The notes: a model not told the origin generated them from the letters alone. Shown: positions 52,014 to 62,194, numbered from the stretch's first letter. The stretch is 64,000 nt of DNA from Marisa cornuarietis (GCA_004794655.1 SMMW01000150.1:62001-126000); one strand, 5' to 3'. A program made the numbers and translations.

Positions 52014-53033
52014 GTGGCGAGAGCCCTAAATGTAGTACCGCTGACAGTGCTTTGCTCCCTCCACCCCTTCAACCCACCCCCATACTTGGTCGCGCGAGCG
52101 GAGCATCGCAAACGATCGACAACACAGCGGATGACGTAGTACCAAAACTTTCCAGTATAAATAGCAGGCAAAATTCAGTTTTATCACCTGTTACCGAAAG
52201 GCGACTGGTCCTGCTTGGAAAGGCAACAACCCCCTCACCCATGCACCCCCCGAATACGGGAGAAGACAATATTGCGGCAGTATGTCGTATGGTCCCGCTG
52301 GAAAGCCGCTCACATCACTCAACCGTCCTTCTAAGTAAGACCACCCTGAATACGGGAGAAGCACCGACTTAGTCGATCATAGAAGTCTTTGGAGAGAAGT
52401 ACAGTACCACTTTGCCGCAGTGATGGTCCTGCGGCTGCTGGAAAGCGGCTCAACGTCAATCAGCCCCTATCTCCCCTCCTTCTCCAGGGAGTTAGGTGAT
52501 ATAAGGTGTTAGTAGGCTAGGCATAGGTGTGTTAGGGTAGAAATAGTAGTAGTTATATAGTAGTAGTTAATAATGTAAATAAAATCAATGTCTTTCAACA
52601 TATTTACTCGTGAGATTATCAGTCCGCACGAATGCTAGTGTGATGGTGGGTGTCCTCGTCGCGTGAACGAGATGAACGCGTATCAGTAGAGCGAAAGAAA
52701 ATTGTGTCGTCCGTAATTGTACCAGAGCACACATGATGGACCGGAGAAAACACACTTTAGTTTGGAAAAAAAGCATGGTCTTTTGCGGATTCCAAGGTCG
52801 GCTAAGTGCAGGTGTGTAGTTAGTAGATGGAAAAAAGAACACAACGCGAAATATCACATTAGATAACACACCTGACGAATGAGAGCTAGCAGAAAATTCT
52901 CCTTGTGCACTTCCCTCCTCTTTCCTGGAACCCTAAAGAGGAAGGGACTGATTGGGGCTATAGGGCCGCAGTGTTAGCCTAAGCCACAAAGCGGATCAGT
53001 CCGGCTACAAATAAATGGTGCCGTGACCCGGAT
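52014..53033 (+). mobile_element. Likely LTR retroelement remnant: LTR-like region plus tRNA-His-type primer site
   Basis: Positions 53016-53033 read TGGTGCCGTGACCCGGAT, which pairs with the 3' end of a eukaryotic tRNA-His (acceptor stem GCCGTGA). The preceding sequence has LTR-like features: a possible TG start near 52014 and an AATAAA at 52578-52583. The proposed LTR end (...ggctaca near 53009) lies a few bases before the primer site. No gag or pol frame follows and no second LTR is found, so this would be a truncated copy. Boundaries are uncertain. Confidence 0.45.
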
Positions 53034-53964
53034 CATTTTCTAATGTCTTCAGTCTACACTAGGAACTGAATATTAAGTTGCTTTGCTTGTGGCAAAGATG
53101 TGTTGGGACCATGAAAAGTTATTGTCGATAGTAACAACCAAGAGTTTGTGGTACTGTGCATCCATTATTGGTTGAGTGGCGATATGGATACTTTAACTGG
53201 AAATGGGGTGGCTAGGTTTGACATGTGGTTTGATTCGGTCCAAGCCTGAAGCTCGTCGGCGTTCAGCTGTAGAAAGGAAGAAAGTGGCTCAATCAGTTTG
53301 TGGTGTGCGTGTTATTGTGGTGTCGTTCTGCAAACATTTCACATTAATGGGATATATAGAGGGGAAGATGACTAATGTAGATGGAGAATAGAAAAGGTTC
53401 TTGGGGAACACTACATTTCACATCATTACTTTACGAGAACGTTACCATTATGTTTAGATAAGGATAGAGAGAACTTTGACAATTTTTACTACCATTACAG
53501 TAGGTTCCAATCAATGCATTATGTATGCACTATATATATATATATGCTACAGAAAGAGAAGGGAGGGAGGGGATGTAAGCAACAGACCTACAGAGAGTGA
53601 AAAGAAAAGAGGGAGGAGTAAACCTACAAAAAAGTTGAGAAGGGGAATGGTAAAGCAAGTGGACGGAACAACAATTTTTATCTCTCTCTTCACTCAGAAC
53701 TTCGTGCCCTAATTGCCCAAAATATGCTGTCAACATATATTGAAGGGACATCAAGAGTACAAATGTACATGGTGTACTGATAAAGAATGACTCAACAAAG
53801 CAATAGATCAAAGTTGACAATAACACCACAGCTTAAATAGCATCAAAAATTAACCTGAGCAAACACAGCAACCCAAATAAGCGCATTTTAAGTATTAATA
53901 TGCCACCACAAACAAATGCATTCCTTTATTGTAACATGTAGTCTGATTAGTATATACAGCTTCG
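53034..53964. other. Intergenic stretch, no gene recognised
   Basis: Follows the putative primer-binding site but shows no gag-like frame. Contains a short AT run near 53530. Confidence 0.5.
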
Positions 53965-54110
53965 ATGTCCAAAAACACTTATTCCATTAATGGAACCCAC
54001 ACGACGCTGTATTAAACGCAATTCCCGTCGAAAAAAGCCTGTCTGCGTCCGTTACGAAGGGTTGGTCTTGTGCCAAGGGTTCTTTCTCTAGGCGGGGAGG
54101 TCCAGTAACG
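53965..54110 (-). repeat. Interspersed repeat, copy 2 of an inverted pair with 32211-32355
   Basis: Its reverse complement shares ordered blocks with 32211-32355: ggcacaagaccaacccttcg then taacgga, and attaatggaataagtgttt. The two copies face each other about 21.6 kb apart with the SLC28 gene between them. Confidence 0.65.
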
Positions 54111-54129
54111 CCTGTCACCAATACTGTGA

Positions 54130-54990
54130 AGGTTGGCTGTCCTGGGTTCAGCTGTCGTCTCGCGCACGCTGTTTTTTCTCTGCATATGGCATCTGTTTAA
54201 AGGGCTGGCTGCCTTACAAACTGAAAAATGCCCATACCGGGCTTTGCAGTATAGTCGTTACTCCCCTATACGTCTCGTCAGTATGTTTACAAAAAATAGT
54301 CCTCATTCGACCATGCGGAACTTCTAATCGCTCAGGCAACTACGCCTTCATTCCTATTCTCACGTGCTGCACACCTTGTTCACCGACACAGGCTGAGTTT
54401 ATAGCCTTGACCTGATAAGCTGACCAAGTGAAATGTGTATATTACAAGGAAACAACAGAAGGGCATTAAACGACTTTAATCAACCATAAGAGTTTTATCT
54501 ATGATTACTTAAACTATTATATAAAATGTTCATAGCTGCCACAAAATACATGCTTGCATTACACATTTACAAAAACATTAGACAAAAGTAATTTTTATGC
54601 TACTTATTTGGAAATCAAAACGGGTCACTGTCCAAATTTGAATGTGTTAAAATTAAAAATGACAGCAGGAAAATGAAAAAGATAACCCTGCATGCACATT
54701 TTTTGAAATCAGTCCAGTAACAAGTATTCTTTAAGAGCTCAGAATATTTCACAATGATATTTTTCTGGCACAGACTAAATCAACAGTCTCTTAATGTGCA
54801 GTACCTAATGCAGATCTAATGTACTGATTCAGAAGGGCATAGTACTGCATGTATACAAATTGTTTTTCAAAACACGGCCAACAAAATTGCCCATACATGT
54901 TTTTCATCAATGCATGCGGTATACATCTGCATATTGGCACAAACATTGCTTGCACGTTAAAGTTTATAACTTGTTGATGCTCTTAATACT
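54130..54990. other. 3' flank of the MULE/SWIM gene, no further gene
   Basis: AT-rich sequence without a recognisable frame. It should hold the 3' UTR of the minus-strand gene ending at 55001, but no poly(A) site was assigned with confidence. Confidence 0.45.
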
Positions 54991-55000
54991 GTGATGCTCT

Positions 55001-57559
55001 TCAATCATGACTAGATGGCTTGTTCAACTTTATTGCAGACCTTCCCTTTGTAGAAACATATATGTCTTGTGAGTCAAACGCTTTGCCTGCTGGAGAAGTA
55101 TGTTCTACTTCTGTGCGTTGCATAACCCTGACAACATTTAAGGCATCATTTAAACGCTCGGAAAGAAAGCGGATGATTTCAATGTCTGATGCAGCATTTA
55201 GAAGATCAGCTATTTCCCTTACTTTTGCCAAGGTAGCCGAACGCATTTCTTCAATGCCACTGCTCTCTGTGGCTTTAGAGGTAACCTGACAGTCAAGAGA
55301 CGAAAAGAAATTTGTATCATCTGTCTCATTCTGGTCTCTATCAGCATAAGAATCAGACACACCTACAAGCATGTGGACTGCATGAATATGCTTACATGGG
55401 ACAGTGTGCATAAGATAATCTGGACATGTGCATGTATACATATGAATGCAGACATTACATGAGCTGCACAGTAACTTACACTGACAATCACTGACTTTTT
55501 TCACGCTGTACTGATACCCACTTATGATTTGACAAGGTATACACCATTCTCCACCAATAACAGTACTATCCACTATTCCGGTCAGATTGTTAGCATCTTT
55601 GTGTCGGTTTTCGATTTCTATTAAGAAATTATTTACATTTTCTCTTTCTAAATTTACCAGTTTTTCTACCTCTTTGTCTCTAGCCAGTTTTAGAAGCACA
55701 ATAAGTAAATGATCAACCCGTCTGTTCTGCATTTTGTTGAAATTAAGGTCCCTTAAGACATGCCAAAACGCTTCCCTATACAAGTTGGCATTTGGATGAG
55801 AACTGGTCTGAAAACACCCAGCCCACAGTGAAAATCTGTCATCAAGCCCATAATTTGCAGAGAAGTATTCTAAATACTGTGGAGCCTTTTCTGTCAGGTA
55901 TTTCAAAAAGTCCTGGACCATTTTCTGAAATACTGATTTCTTTGCTCCCTTCTGCATGACCTTTAAAAAGGCATATGTCTCTAACATAATTTCCTTAGAA
56001 AGAATAACCTCATATAGTTTCTTTCGCCATCTCATGTCAATAAGCCAAGAGCAACAAAGTCTTTTCTGTGGTTTTGAGAATACTCCACACCAGGCACTGT
56101 ACAAGTCACTTTCTAAGTCACCCATAAAAACATTACTTGGAAAATCCTGGTCACAGGATGCTTTTAATGCAGTCAAGAAGACTTGAATTATTTCTGCATC
56201 CTTATGATTTGATATAGCCCATGCCACTGGTACAGCCTCCTCAGCACTATCAAGAACAAAAACTGTAGTGAGAACGAGTTCATCTTCTGCACTGCTGTTA
56301 ATACAATCCATGAAAATGAGATTGCTACTAAATTTTTTCATTGTCTCTTTTTGGAAAGGAGTCTGCAGGCAAAGGAGAAAATCACTGTCATGTAGGATGC
56401 CATGGGAAGCACCTTGTGCTTTATAAAATATCACAGGGTTATTAGAGCTTTCCTTCAATTTGTGCACCCATAACTCCACACTCTGACTGTCGTTTGCATG
56501 TTGCTGTGTATATAAAATGTTATACTGACTCCTGATGTTATTAATGTCTCTTCCTGTCACCAAAGTGTCTTGGTCCTCATTTGAGATGCTGTTGCTAATA
56601 TCATCTAAAATGCTATCTATCTTGTCTCCCTGAGCAAGCTTAGCAGCAATCATATTTCTCAAGTCATCTGGTATCTTTAAGTATCCAAGCTGTACTCTGT
56701 GAGGAACATGATCAAGGCAGTACTCAACATCAACTTTTCCATTACGTAGTCTTCTGCGAACTACCAGATACGAAGTGCACCTTCCACCAATTTTGCTTGA
56801 ACCCTGGGCCTTTGTGGCTCGTTTTCGATTAGTAACAGCTCTATAAACACCTGAGCGATTGCAGTAGTAGTATGTAACTGTGCATTTTATTTGTTTTTTA
56901 TGTCCAGTCCCTTGGACATACTTTACTGAGTATGATCTTTCTGTTTCTTTTTTCCATTCATCAAAATCCTTCTCCGTTTTGAAAGTTCTGTATAACACTC
57001 TTTTCTCTTCATGGTGATATGATCGACAGTGCATAATCAGCTCACGAACTTTTGTGTATTTAAAGTTCGGACACCTATCGCAATGGAATAAGTGAGAAGT
57101 TTCTGCTTTGTATTCGGGATGGCGACTCTGCTTGTGCTGGTATAAGGACTGTCTGCAAGACAACTGTTTATGACAACATGGACAGATATAACTTTTGGCT
57201 GGTTTTCTTTTTTTTGATTCAAATTCTGAATTCAGCTCACTCAAGCCTGGCAGTTGCTGGTCTGATGAGTTTGCCTCAGGCTCATCGCATTTTCTTTTAT
57301 TGGTACATGATGCTGGCAATGCATACATATGGTCACAATCCTGTGACCTTATACCATGACTATTGTAAGTGGTTGATAGTAGTTCTGGCTTTGGAGGAAC
57401 GTTGGAATCAAGCAGGTGGGTGGGGAGAACTTCAACTGGACGGGGAAAGTCATCTGGAAGCCATCCTCTTTCTTCTTCATATTCTTCTGAGTTCTGTAGT
57501 CTAGTGGCAGGAGGATCCTCTGCAACAGAAGTATAAGAAGATGCAGACAGGCATAGCAT
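55001..57559 (-). CDS. MULE-type transposase-derived protein with C2H2, FAR1-like and SWIM domains
   Basis: A continuous 852-codon frame. Two C2H2 fingers lie near the N-terminus (about 126-147: CPCC then H-x4-H; about 160-182: C-x2-C-x13-H-x4-H). A FAR1-like DNA-binding region follows (about 195-300). A Mutator-like DDE core comes next, with candidate acidic residues in FMDC (Asp418) and MGDLESD (Asp481) and the usual CxW near 503-505, but the histidine normally after that Trp is replaced (CSWLID). A SWIM finger (CTC ... CKHIH, about 710-728) is near the C-terminus. The order FAR1-like, MULE, SWIM is that of Mutator transposases and their domesticated relatives. A good acceptor (tacttctgttgcag at about 57520) sits 40 bases into the frame, so the true first exon may lie upstream. 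It may be an intact transposase or a host gene derived from one; no terminal inverted repeats were identified. Confidence 0.75.
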   Translation of the reverse strand: MLCLSASSYTSVAEDPPATRLQNSEEYEEERGWLPDDFPRPVEVLPTHLLDSNVPPKPELLSTTYNSHGIRSQDCDHMYALPASCTNKRKCDEPEANSSDQQLPGLSELNSEFESKKRKPAKSYICPCCHKQLSCRQSLYQHKQSRHPEYKAETSHLFHCDRCPNFKYTKVRELIMHCRSYHHEEKRVLYRTFKTEKDFDEWKKETERSYSVKYVQGTGHKKQIKCTVTYYYCNRSGVYRAVTNRKRATKAQGSSKIGGRCTSYLVVRRRLRNGKVDVEYCLDHVPHRVQLGYLKIPDDLRNMIAAKLAQGDKIDSILDDISNSISNEDQDTLVTGRDINNIRSQYNILYTQQHANDSQSVELWVHKLKESSNNPVIFYKAQGASHGILHDSDFLLCLQTPFQKETMKKFSSNLIFMDCINSSAEDELVLTTVFVLDSAEEAVPVAWAISNHKDAEIIQVFLTALKASCDQDFPSNVFMGDLESDLYSAWCGVFSKPQKRLCCSWLIDMRWRKKLYEVILSKEIMLETYAFLKVMQKGAKKSVFQKMVQDFLKYLTEKAPQYLEYFSANYGLDDRFSLWAGCFQTSSHPNANLYREAFWHVLRDLNFNKMQNRRVDHLLIVLLKLARDKEVEKLVNLERENVNNFLIEIENRHKDANNLTGIVDSTVIGGEWCIPCQIISGYQYSVKKVSDCQCKLLCSSCNVCIHMYTCTCPDYLMHTVPCKHIHAVHMLVGVSDSYADRDQNETDDTNFFSSLDCQVTSKATESSGIEEMRSATLAKVREIADLLNAASDIEIIRFLSERLNDALNVVRVMQRTEVEHTSPAGKAFDSQDIYVSTKGRSAIKLNKPSSHD

Positions 57560-58599
57560 AGCTTATGCAGTTAACCATTTACATCAACTGCCTCTATCTG
57601 CAAAGGCACTCTACCCTGTTTACTTGAATATAACTAAACACCACTAGCTGAAGATGTAGATGAAACCAAAGGCATGTATATCTCTGGACTGTCTGCAGAT
57701 GAACTTTTTGCATTAACTCTTAGGCCGTTCTCTCTGGACGCATGAATTTTTGTCATTTTCAAAAAATTGTAAAAATATAACCAAAAAAGATAGCTATGGA
57801 TTTTGATTTGTTAGATAAATAGTAGAATTCACATGTTTTTATCTGAATTCGCATGAAGCTCGACTATTTTTACAGTTAGATATCCGGGAGGGTAAGTAAA
57901 CGGTATCCCATAAAAAGCTGTTTTGGAGTAGACTACCACACGAGACTAGGTCCTATGACCACAAATATGGCCCCCAATCCAGTTTATATGTCAGAAACAC
58001 ACGTGGAATGATCCTGTGCAACAAGCACGTCGGTTTAGTCTTCAGACAGCATCTTGAAATAAAGTTCGAGTGCCTTTCACACTGAAAAGCGTTCTTTGAA
58101 TCGCCATTTTCGAAAGGCAGTGACTAGGTCTAGAAAATTATAAATTTCACCGAAGAAACAATCGAGTAAATAATGCCAAGGAAGATAACTCTAGATAAAT
58201 GATTCCTTAAGCGATTTCCGCAGTTAGCTCCCTTTTTTACCTATAGAAATCGAAGAAAAAAATATTTAACACCCTCCGTAACATGTCTTACGAAGCGACT
58301 TCAGCGCTCACGCGGGCCTCCATAAAACGCTTTACGGAGCGACTCCTATGAGTCAACTTCTAGAATGAGGCCAATTTCCACCAAGCTGCTTCTGGTTTGG
58401 CTATCAACATGACGAAGAGCAGATTAAGCTTTTAAGCTTTATATGGTCTGTTAAGCTAATTGTTTATTTGCTCTAAATCACAAGACGTGGAGGTGACTGA
58501 ATTTTACCAAAAATGAAAGAAAAGGTAAGCAACAGTAAGTTATCGAACACAGTGACTATGATGTCACAAACACTGCATATAACAAAATTAGTATTTTTG
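57560..58599. other. Upstream flank of the MULE/SWIM gene up to the LTR insertion
   Basis: No coding frame supported. Contains short repeated motifs such as ttacgaagcgactt and ttacggagcgactc near 58285 and 58333. May hold the promoter or an upstream exon of the minus-strand gene. Confidence 0.4.
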
Positions 58600-58604
58600 C
58601 AAGT
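58600..58604. other. Target-site duplication CAAGT, left copy
   Basis: CAAGT immediately precedes the 5' LTR and is repeated directly after the 3' LTR at 62190-62194. A 5-bp duplication is normal for Ty3/gypsy-type and retroviral integration and defines the element ends. Confidence 0.9.
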
Positions 58605-59305
58605 TGTTACGAATTAAATAGTGTAGCGGTGTGCGCGAGGTGTAAGCCGGCGCCGCCATTGCTTTGTTGTGGTATTTGACCCCGGCTGACCTGTCCAGCA
58701 GCGGCCAGCGCGGCGAGGACAAAGCGTATCTAGACTGTTCTAGTGTGTGCCTGAGCGAGTGAGGCTGATGCAAGACTTAGTATCTGGATTGTTCGGTGTG
58801 GGAGCGCGCATGCGTGACGGGCAGGTGCTGGATAATTCTAGAGAACTGTGTACATGTATATATAAGCGGTGTGAGTGAGCGTCAAAGAAAAGGAGGAAAA
58901 AGAAGAGAAGAAGACGAGGTTGCAGCAGACAGAAAGGTTGAAGCGAGCGACAGCAGTAGAGAGACTGTGTTGCCGTTAGAGTGTTGGTTGTCGTGGTCAG
59001 GCGAGCGTGACGTGTGTAGCTAGCGTACGTGTCGCTGAGAGGTCAGAGGTTGTGGAGAGCTGTTGTAACTGTGTTAGTAGGACTGTGTGTCACCGGTTGC
59101 CAGCGTGTAATGCCAGAGAGGAGACATTTGCTGTAAATAAAGTGTTTTGCTAAGCGGCTTGGCTGTGAGGGCTGTTTCTTGAGAGAGATTGGCACCGCGG
59201 ATCGTAGACCCATAACGAGCCATTGACGACGGCATAGGCATCTGGGTCCTATGTTACGCCGTTAATTCAAATACGGAGACAACACCACCATTTCCATCCG
59301 TAACA
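58605..59305 (+). repeat. 5' LTR of the Gag-protease element
   Basis: 701 bp, TG...CA. Contains a TATA-like tatatataagc (about 58858-58868) and an AATAAA near 59136-59141, giving a plausible U3-R-U5 arrangement. GC-rich in its 5' part. Confidence 0.93.
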
Positions 59306-59307
59306 TC

Positions 59308-59325
59308 TGGGGGCTCGTCCGGGAT
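59308..59325 (+). promoter_or_regulatory. Primer-binding site complementary to tRNA-Pro
   Basis: TGGGGGCTCGTCCGGGAT, 18 bases, begins 2 bases after the LTR. It is complementary to the 3' end of tRNA-Pro and is the same primer-site sequence known from tRNA-Pro-primed vertebrate gammaretroviruses. Confidence 0.9.
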
Positions 59326-59434
59326 CTGCATCGTCAACCTGCTCTGCTACAAGAATAGCTGCGACAGTCAAGACAGAAACTGTAAGTGAATTCTCTCTCG
59401 TTTTGAGATAGGAAGCGACGTATAACGTGTAATC

Positions 59435-61129
59435 ATGGAACACGTGATGAATTTGGTGAAGATAGGCAAGGAGTTGGGTCTCGAAGGAGACGAATTAAGA
59501 AAGTTTTTGGAACAGAAAGAGAAGGAACAGAAAGAGAAGGAGCAGAAGGATAGGGAGAGAGAAGAAAGAGCTGCAGAACGAGAGTTTAAAAAACTGCAGC
59601 TACAACTTGAACATGAAGAAAGAGAAAGACAACGAGCGCACGAACTAGAGATGGCGCGACTGAGACCAGCAGTCACCAGCTCAGAAGTGTCTATGAAACA
59701 TGAGAGGCCAAGACTGCCAAAGTTCGTTGATGGAAAAGACAGTATGGACAGTTATTTGCAACGTTTCGAGCGCCATGCCGAGTTGTCCAGTTGGCCGCGA
59801 ATAGAGTGGGCAGTGTCACTGAGTGCACTGTTGTCAGGGCATGCACTGGATATTTACTCCCGCATGCCAGCAGAAGCAGCTCAAGACTATGATGAGCTGA
59901 AGCAAGCTTTATTGAGTGGCTATGATTTCACGGAAAACGGATTTAGACACCGTTTTCGTGCCAGCAAGCCAGAGAAAGGTGAGAGCCCTGAGCAGTTCGT
60001 AGAAAGAATTAGAGGGTACTTACACAGATGGATCGAGCTGGCCGGGCAAGAAAAGGACTTTGAAGGACTTTCATATATTGTCCTTAAAGAACAATTTATC
60101 GAAGCCTGCCCCAAGGACGTGGCTGTCTTCTTGCAACAGCAGGAAGATCAGAGCCTGAAAGCACTTTCAAATGCTGCAATGAGATATTTGCAATCTCAGG
60201 GGAGAAGTTTTGCTTGTGAATCAGGGGATCCGTCGCCTGTGACTCCTCCACCATCATCCGCTGTCCCCGAGAGAACGAATAAAGACCAGCATTGCTTCTC
60301 GTGCGGAGGGAGAGGTCACAAGGCAGTGGTGTGTCCGGGTGGATTGAATAAGCAAAGGTCCAGCCGCAGGTTGTTTGAAGAGAGCGGTGATCAGTATGCT
60401 CACCGAGCGATGACGTCAGCCAACGTTGCGTTGATTGAGAGCAGACAGAGTGTGAGGAACGGCAATGGAAGAGAGAACCGCGCAGGGTCTACCAGTCAAG
60501 AACTGCCGGTGGTGGACTGCGCTCTGGCGGTTGTGGCGAGCGCCAAAGAAGGTGGCATAAGAACTGCGGTCGGCAGGATCGGCCACAAAACGGTGTCGGT
60601 GCTGAGAGACACTGGTTGTAATGGTGTCATTGTCAGGAGGAGCCTCGTACCGCGAGGGCAGTACACGGGGCGAGTGTCCAGCCTACGGTGTTGCCACGGC
60701 CACACCCAACAGGTGCCAGACGCAGAGGTCGAGGTGTCGACGCCGTATTTTCGAGGTCGGGTGACGGCAGCGTGTGTAGACGACCCGCCGTACGACTTGA
60801 TAATTGGCAACATTCCAGGAGCAAGAGACATTGGTGTCCCTTACTCGCAGATGCCAGAGGAAATTGTGTTAAGACCATCAAGAGACCGGGAGGGTCAGAC
60901 AACGAGACGGGCATCATTCAGCAGGGTTAGAGCGCCAGCGTTCGGTGGGGAAAGACGATTTGGGGAGAGGGGATATCGTCAGCGACCTGCAGCACCGAGT
61001 CTGGAGGAGGGACCGAGAGGAGTGAGGCCACGTCACCATCACGAGCCAAGGTACCGTGCGGTTGGCGCGGAAGATAACAGACTGGTAACAGATTGGCGGT
61101 GTGCGAACGGATATAGGAAATGGAACTGA
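59435..61129 (+). CDS. gag-pro: Gag-protease polyprotein of the LTR element, 564 aa
   Basis: An intact frame opening at the ATG at 59435, 110 bases after the primer site. Residues about 15-78 are a highly charged coiled coil (EQKEKEQKDRE-type repeats). Residues about 95-260 resemble a Ty3/gypsy capsid of the type related to the vertebrate SCAN domain (RFERHAELSSWP, FRASKPEKGESPEQFVERI). A zinc knuckle CX2CX4HX4C is at 287-300. An aspartic-protease-like segment follows, with the active-site triad DTG at 392-394 and a LIIGN motif at 455-459. The rest is Arg/Gly-rich and ends at 61129 with no pol domain. It should form particles that could package element RNA, but replication would need enzymes from a partner element (inference). 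Confidence 0.85.
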   Translation: MEHVMNLVKIGKELGLEGDELRKFLEQKEKEQKEKEQKDREREERAAEREFKKLQLQLEHEERERQRAHELEMARLRPAVTSSEVSMKHERPRLPKFVDGKDSMDSYLQRFERHAELSSWPRIEWAVSLSALLSGHALDIYSRMPAEAAQDYDELKQALLSGYDFTENGFRHRFRASKPEKGESPEQFVERIRGYLHRWIELAGQEKDFEGLSYIVLKEQFIEACPKDVAVFLQQQEDQSLKALSNAAMRYLQSQGRSFACESGDPSPVTPPPSSAVPERTNKDQHCFSCGGRGHKAVVCPGGLNKQRSSRRLFEESGDQYAHRAMTSANVALIESRQSVRNGNGRENRAGSTSQELPVVDCALAVVASAKEGGIRTAVGRIGHKTVSVLRDTGCNGVIVRRSLVPRGQYTGRVSSLRCCHGHTQQVPDAEVEVSTPYFRGRVTAACVDDPPYDLIIGNIPGARDIGVPYSQMPEEIVLRPSRDREGQTTRRASFSRVRAPAFGGERRFGERGYRQRPAAPSLEEGPRGVRPRHHHEPRYRAVGAEDNRLVTDWRCANGYRKWN

Positions 61130-61474
61130 CCTGTGACTGTGTGTAAAGAACTGAGTCTGTCGTGGTAAAGAAAGACTGTGTTGAATAAGACTTCATGCTT
61201 GCAGAAATTGGTGTTAATCGATCTTGTGTTCGAGAAATTTTAAGTAAGCGTTGAATAATGTCATTATTATTGCTAGCGTTAGTGGAGCTGTAGATGTAAC
61301 TGAATGTATGAGTAGTGGAAATGTAACGATGTTGACAAACAGTGAGTAATGGGATAATGTTGATGTATGTGTGGTCGTAGAAACGTAGTTGTTGCTGTTT
61401 TATAATTGAGTTGTGAGAGATGTACATTTAATTCGTATGTTTTGTTTGAAGAAAGTCCTGCGGAATTTCTTCTT
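61130..61474 (+). other. Non-coding tail of the LTR element
   Basis: About 345 bases between the Gag-protease stop and the purine tract. No frame resembles reverse transcriptase or integrase. Confidence 0.6.
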
Positions 61475-61486
61475 GAAGTAGGGGGA
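61475..61486 (+). promoter_or_regulatory. Polypurine tract before the 3' LTR
   Basis: gaagtaggggga, ending two bases before the 3' LTR start. One pyrimidine interrupts it. Position and composition fit a plus-strand primer. Confidence 0.7.
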
Positions 61487-61488
61487 TA

Positions 61489-62189
61489 TGTTACGAATTA
61501 AATAGTGTAGCGGTGTGCGCGAGGTGTAAGCCGGCGCCGCCATTGCTTTGTTGTGGTATTTGACCCCGGCTGACCTGTCCAGCAGCGGCCAGCGCGGCGA
61601 GGACAAAGCGTATCTAGACTGTTCTAGTGTGTGCCTGAGCGAGTGAGGCTGATGCAAGACTTAGTATCTGGATTGTTCGGTGTGGGAGCGCGCATGCGTG
61701 ACGGGCAGGTGCTGGATAATTCTAGAGAACTGTGTACATGTATATATAAGCGGTGTGAGTGAGCGTCAAAGAAAAGGAGGAAAAAGAAGAGAAGAAGACG
61801 AGGTTGCAGCAGACAGAAAGGTTGAAGCGAGCGACAGCAGTAGAGAGACTGTGTTGCCGTTAGAGTGTTGGTTGTCGTGTTCAGGCGAGCGTGACGTGTG
61901 TAGCTAGCGTACGTGTCGCTGAGAGGTCAGAGGTTGTGGAGAGCTGTTGTAACTGTGTTAGTAGGACTGTGTGTCACCGGTTGCCAGCGTGTAATGCCAG
62001 AGAGGAGACATTTGCTGTAAATAAAGTGTTTTGCTAAGCGGCTTGGCTGTGAGGGCTGTTTCTTGAGAGAGATTGGCACCGCGGATCGTGGACCCATAAC
62101 GAGCCATTGACGACGGCATAGGCATCTGGGTCCTATGTTACGCCGTTAATTCAAATACGGAGACAACACCACCATTTCCATCCGTAACA
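61489..62189 (+). repeat. 3' LTR of the Gag-protease element
   Basis: 701 bp, same length as the 5' LTR with two substitutions seen by eye. Followed directly by the right CAAGT target duplication (62190-62194). Confidence 0.93.
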
Positions 62190-62194
62190 CAAGT

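Larger units (their letters stand above)
58605..62189 (+). mobile_element. Young LTR retroelement encoding only Gag and a protease-like domain
   Basis: Two 701-bp LTRs (58605-59305 and 61489-62189), both TG...CA with inverted ends TGTTACG/CGTAACA, flanked by a CAAGT duplication. A primer-binding site lies 2 bases after the 5' LTR, a purine tract (61475-61486) precedes the 3' LTR, and a single 564-codon frame sits between them. I could find only two differences between the LTRs (58996 G vs 61880 T; 59206 A vs 62090 G). The internal region is 2.2 kb and has no reverse transcriptase, RNase H or integrase, so the element must be mobilised in trans. Its LTR, primer site and Gag style fit the Ty3/gypsy superfamily. 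Confidence 0.93.

Noticed and set aside
58796..59023. 75-codon frame, repeated at 61680-61907
   Set aside because: Lies inside both LTRs and is a by-product of LTR sequence; no LTR-encoded protein is expected.
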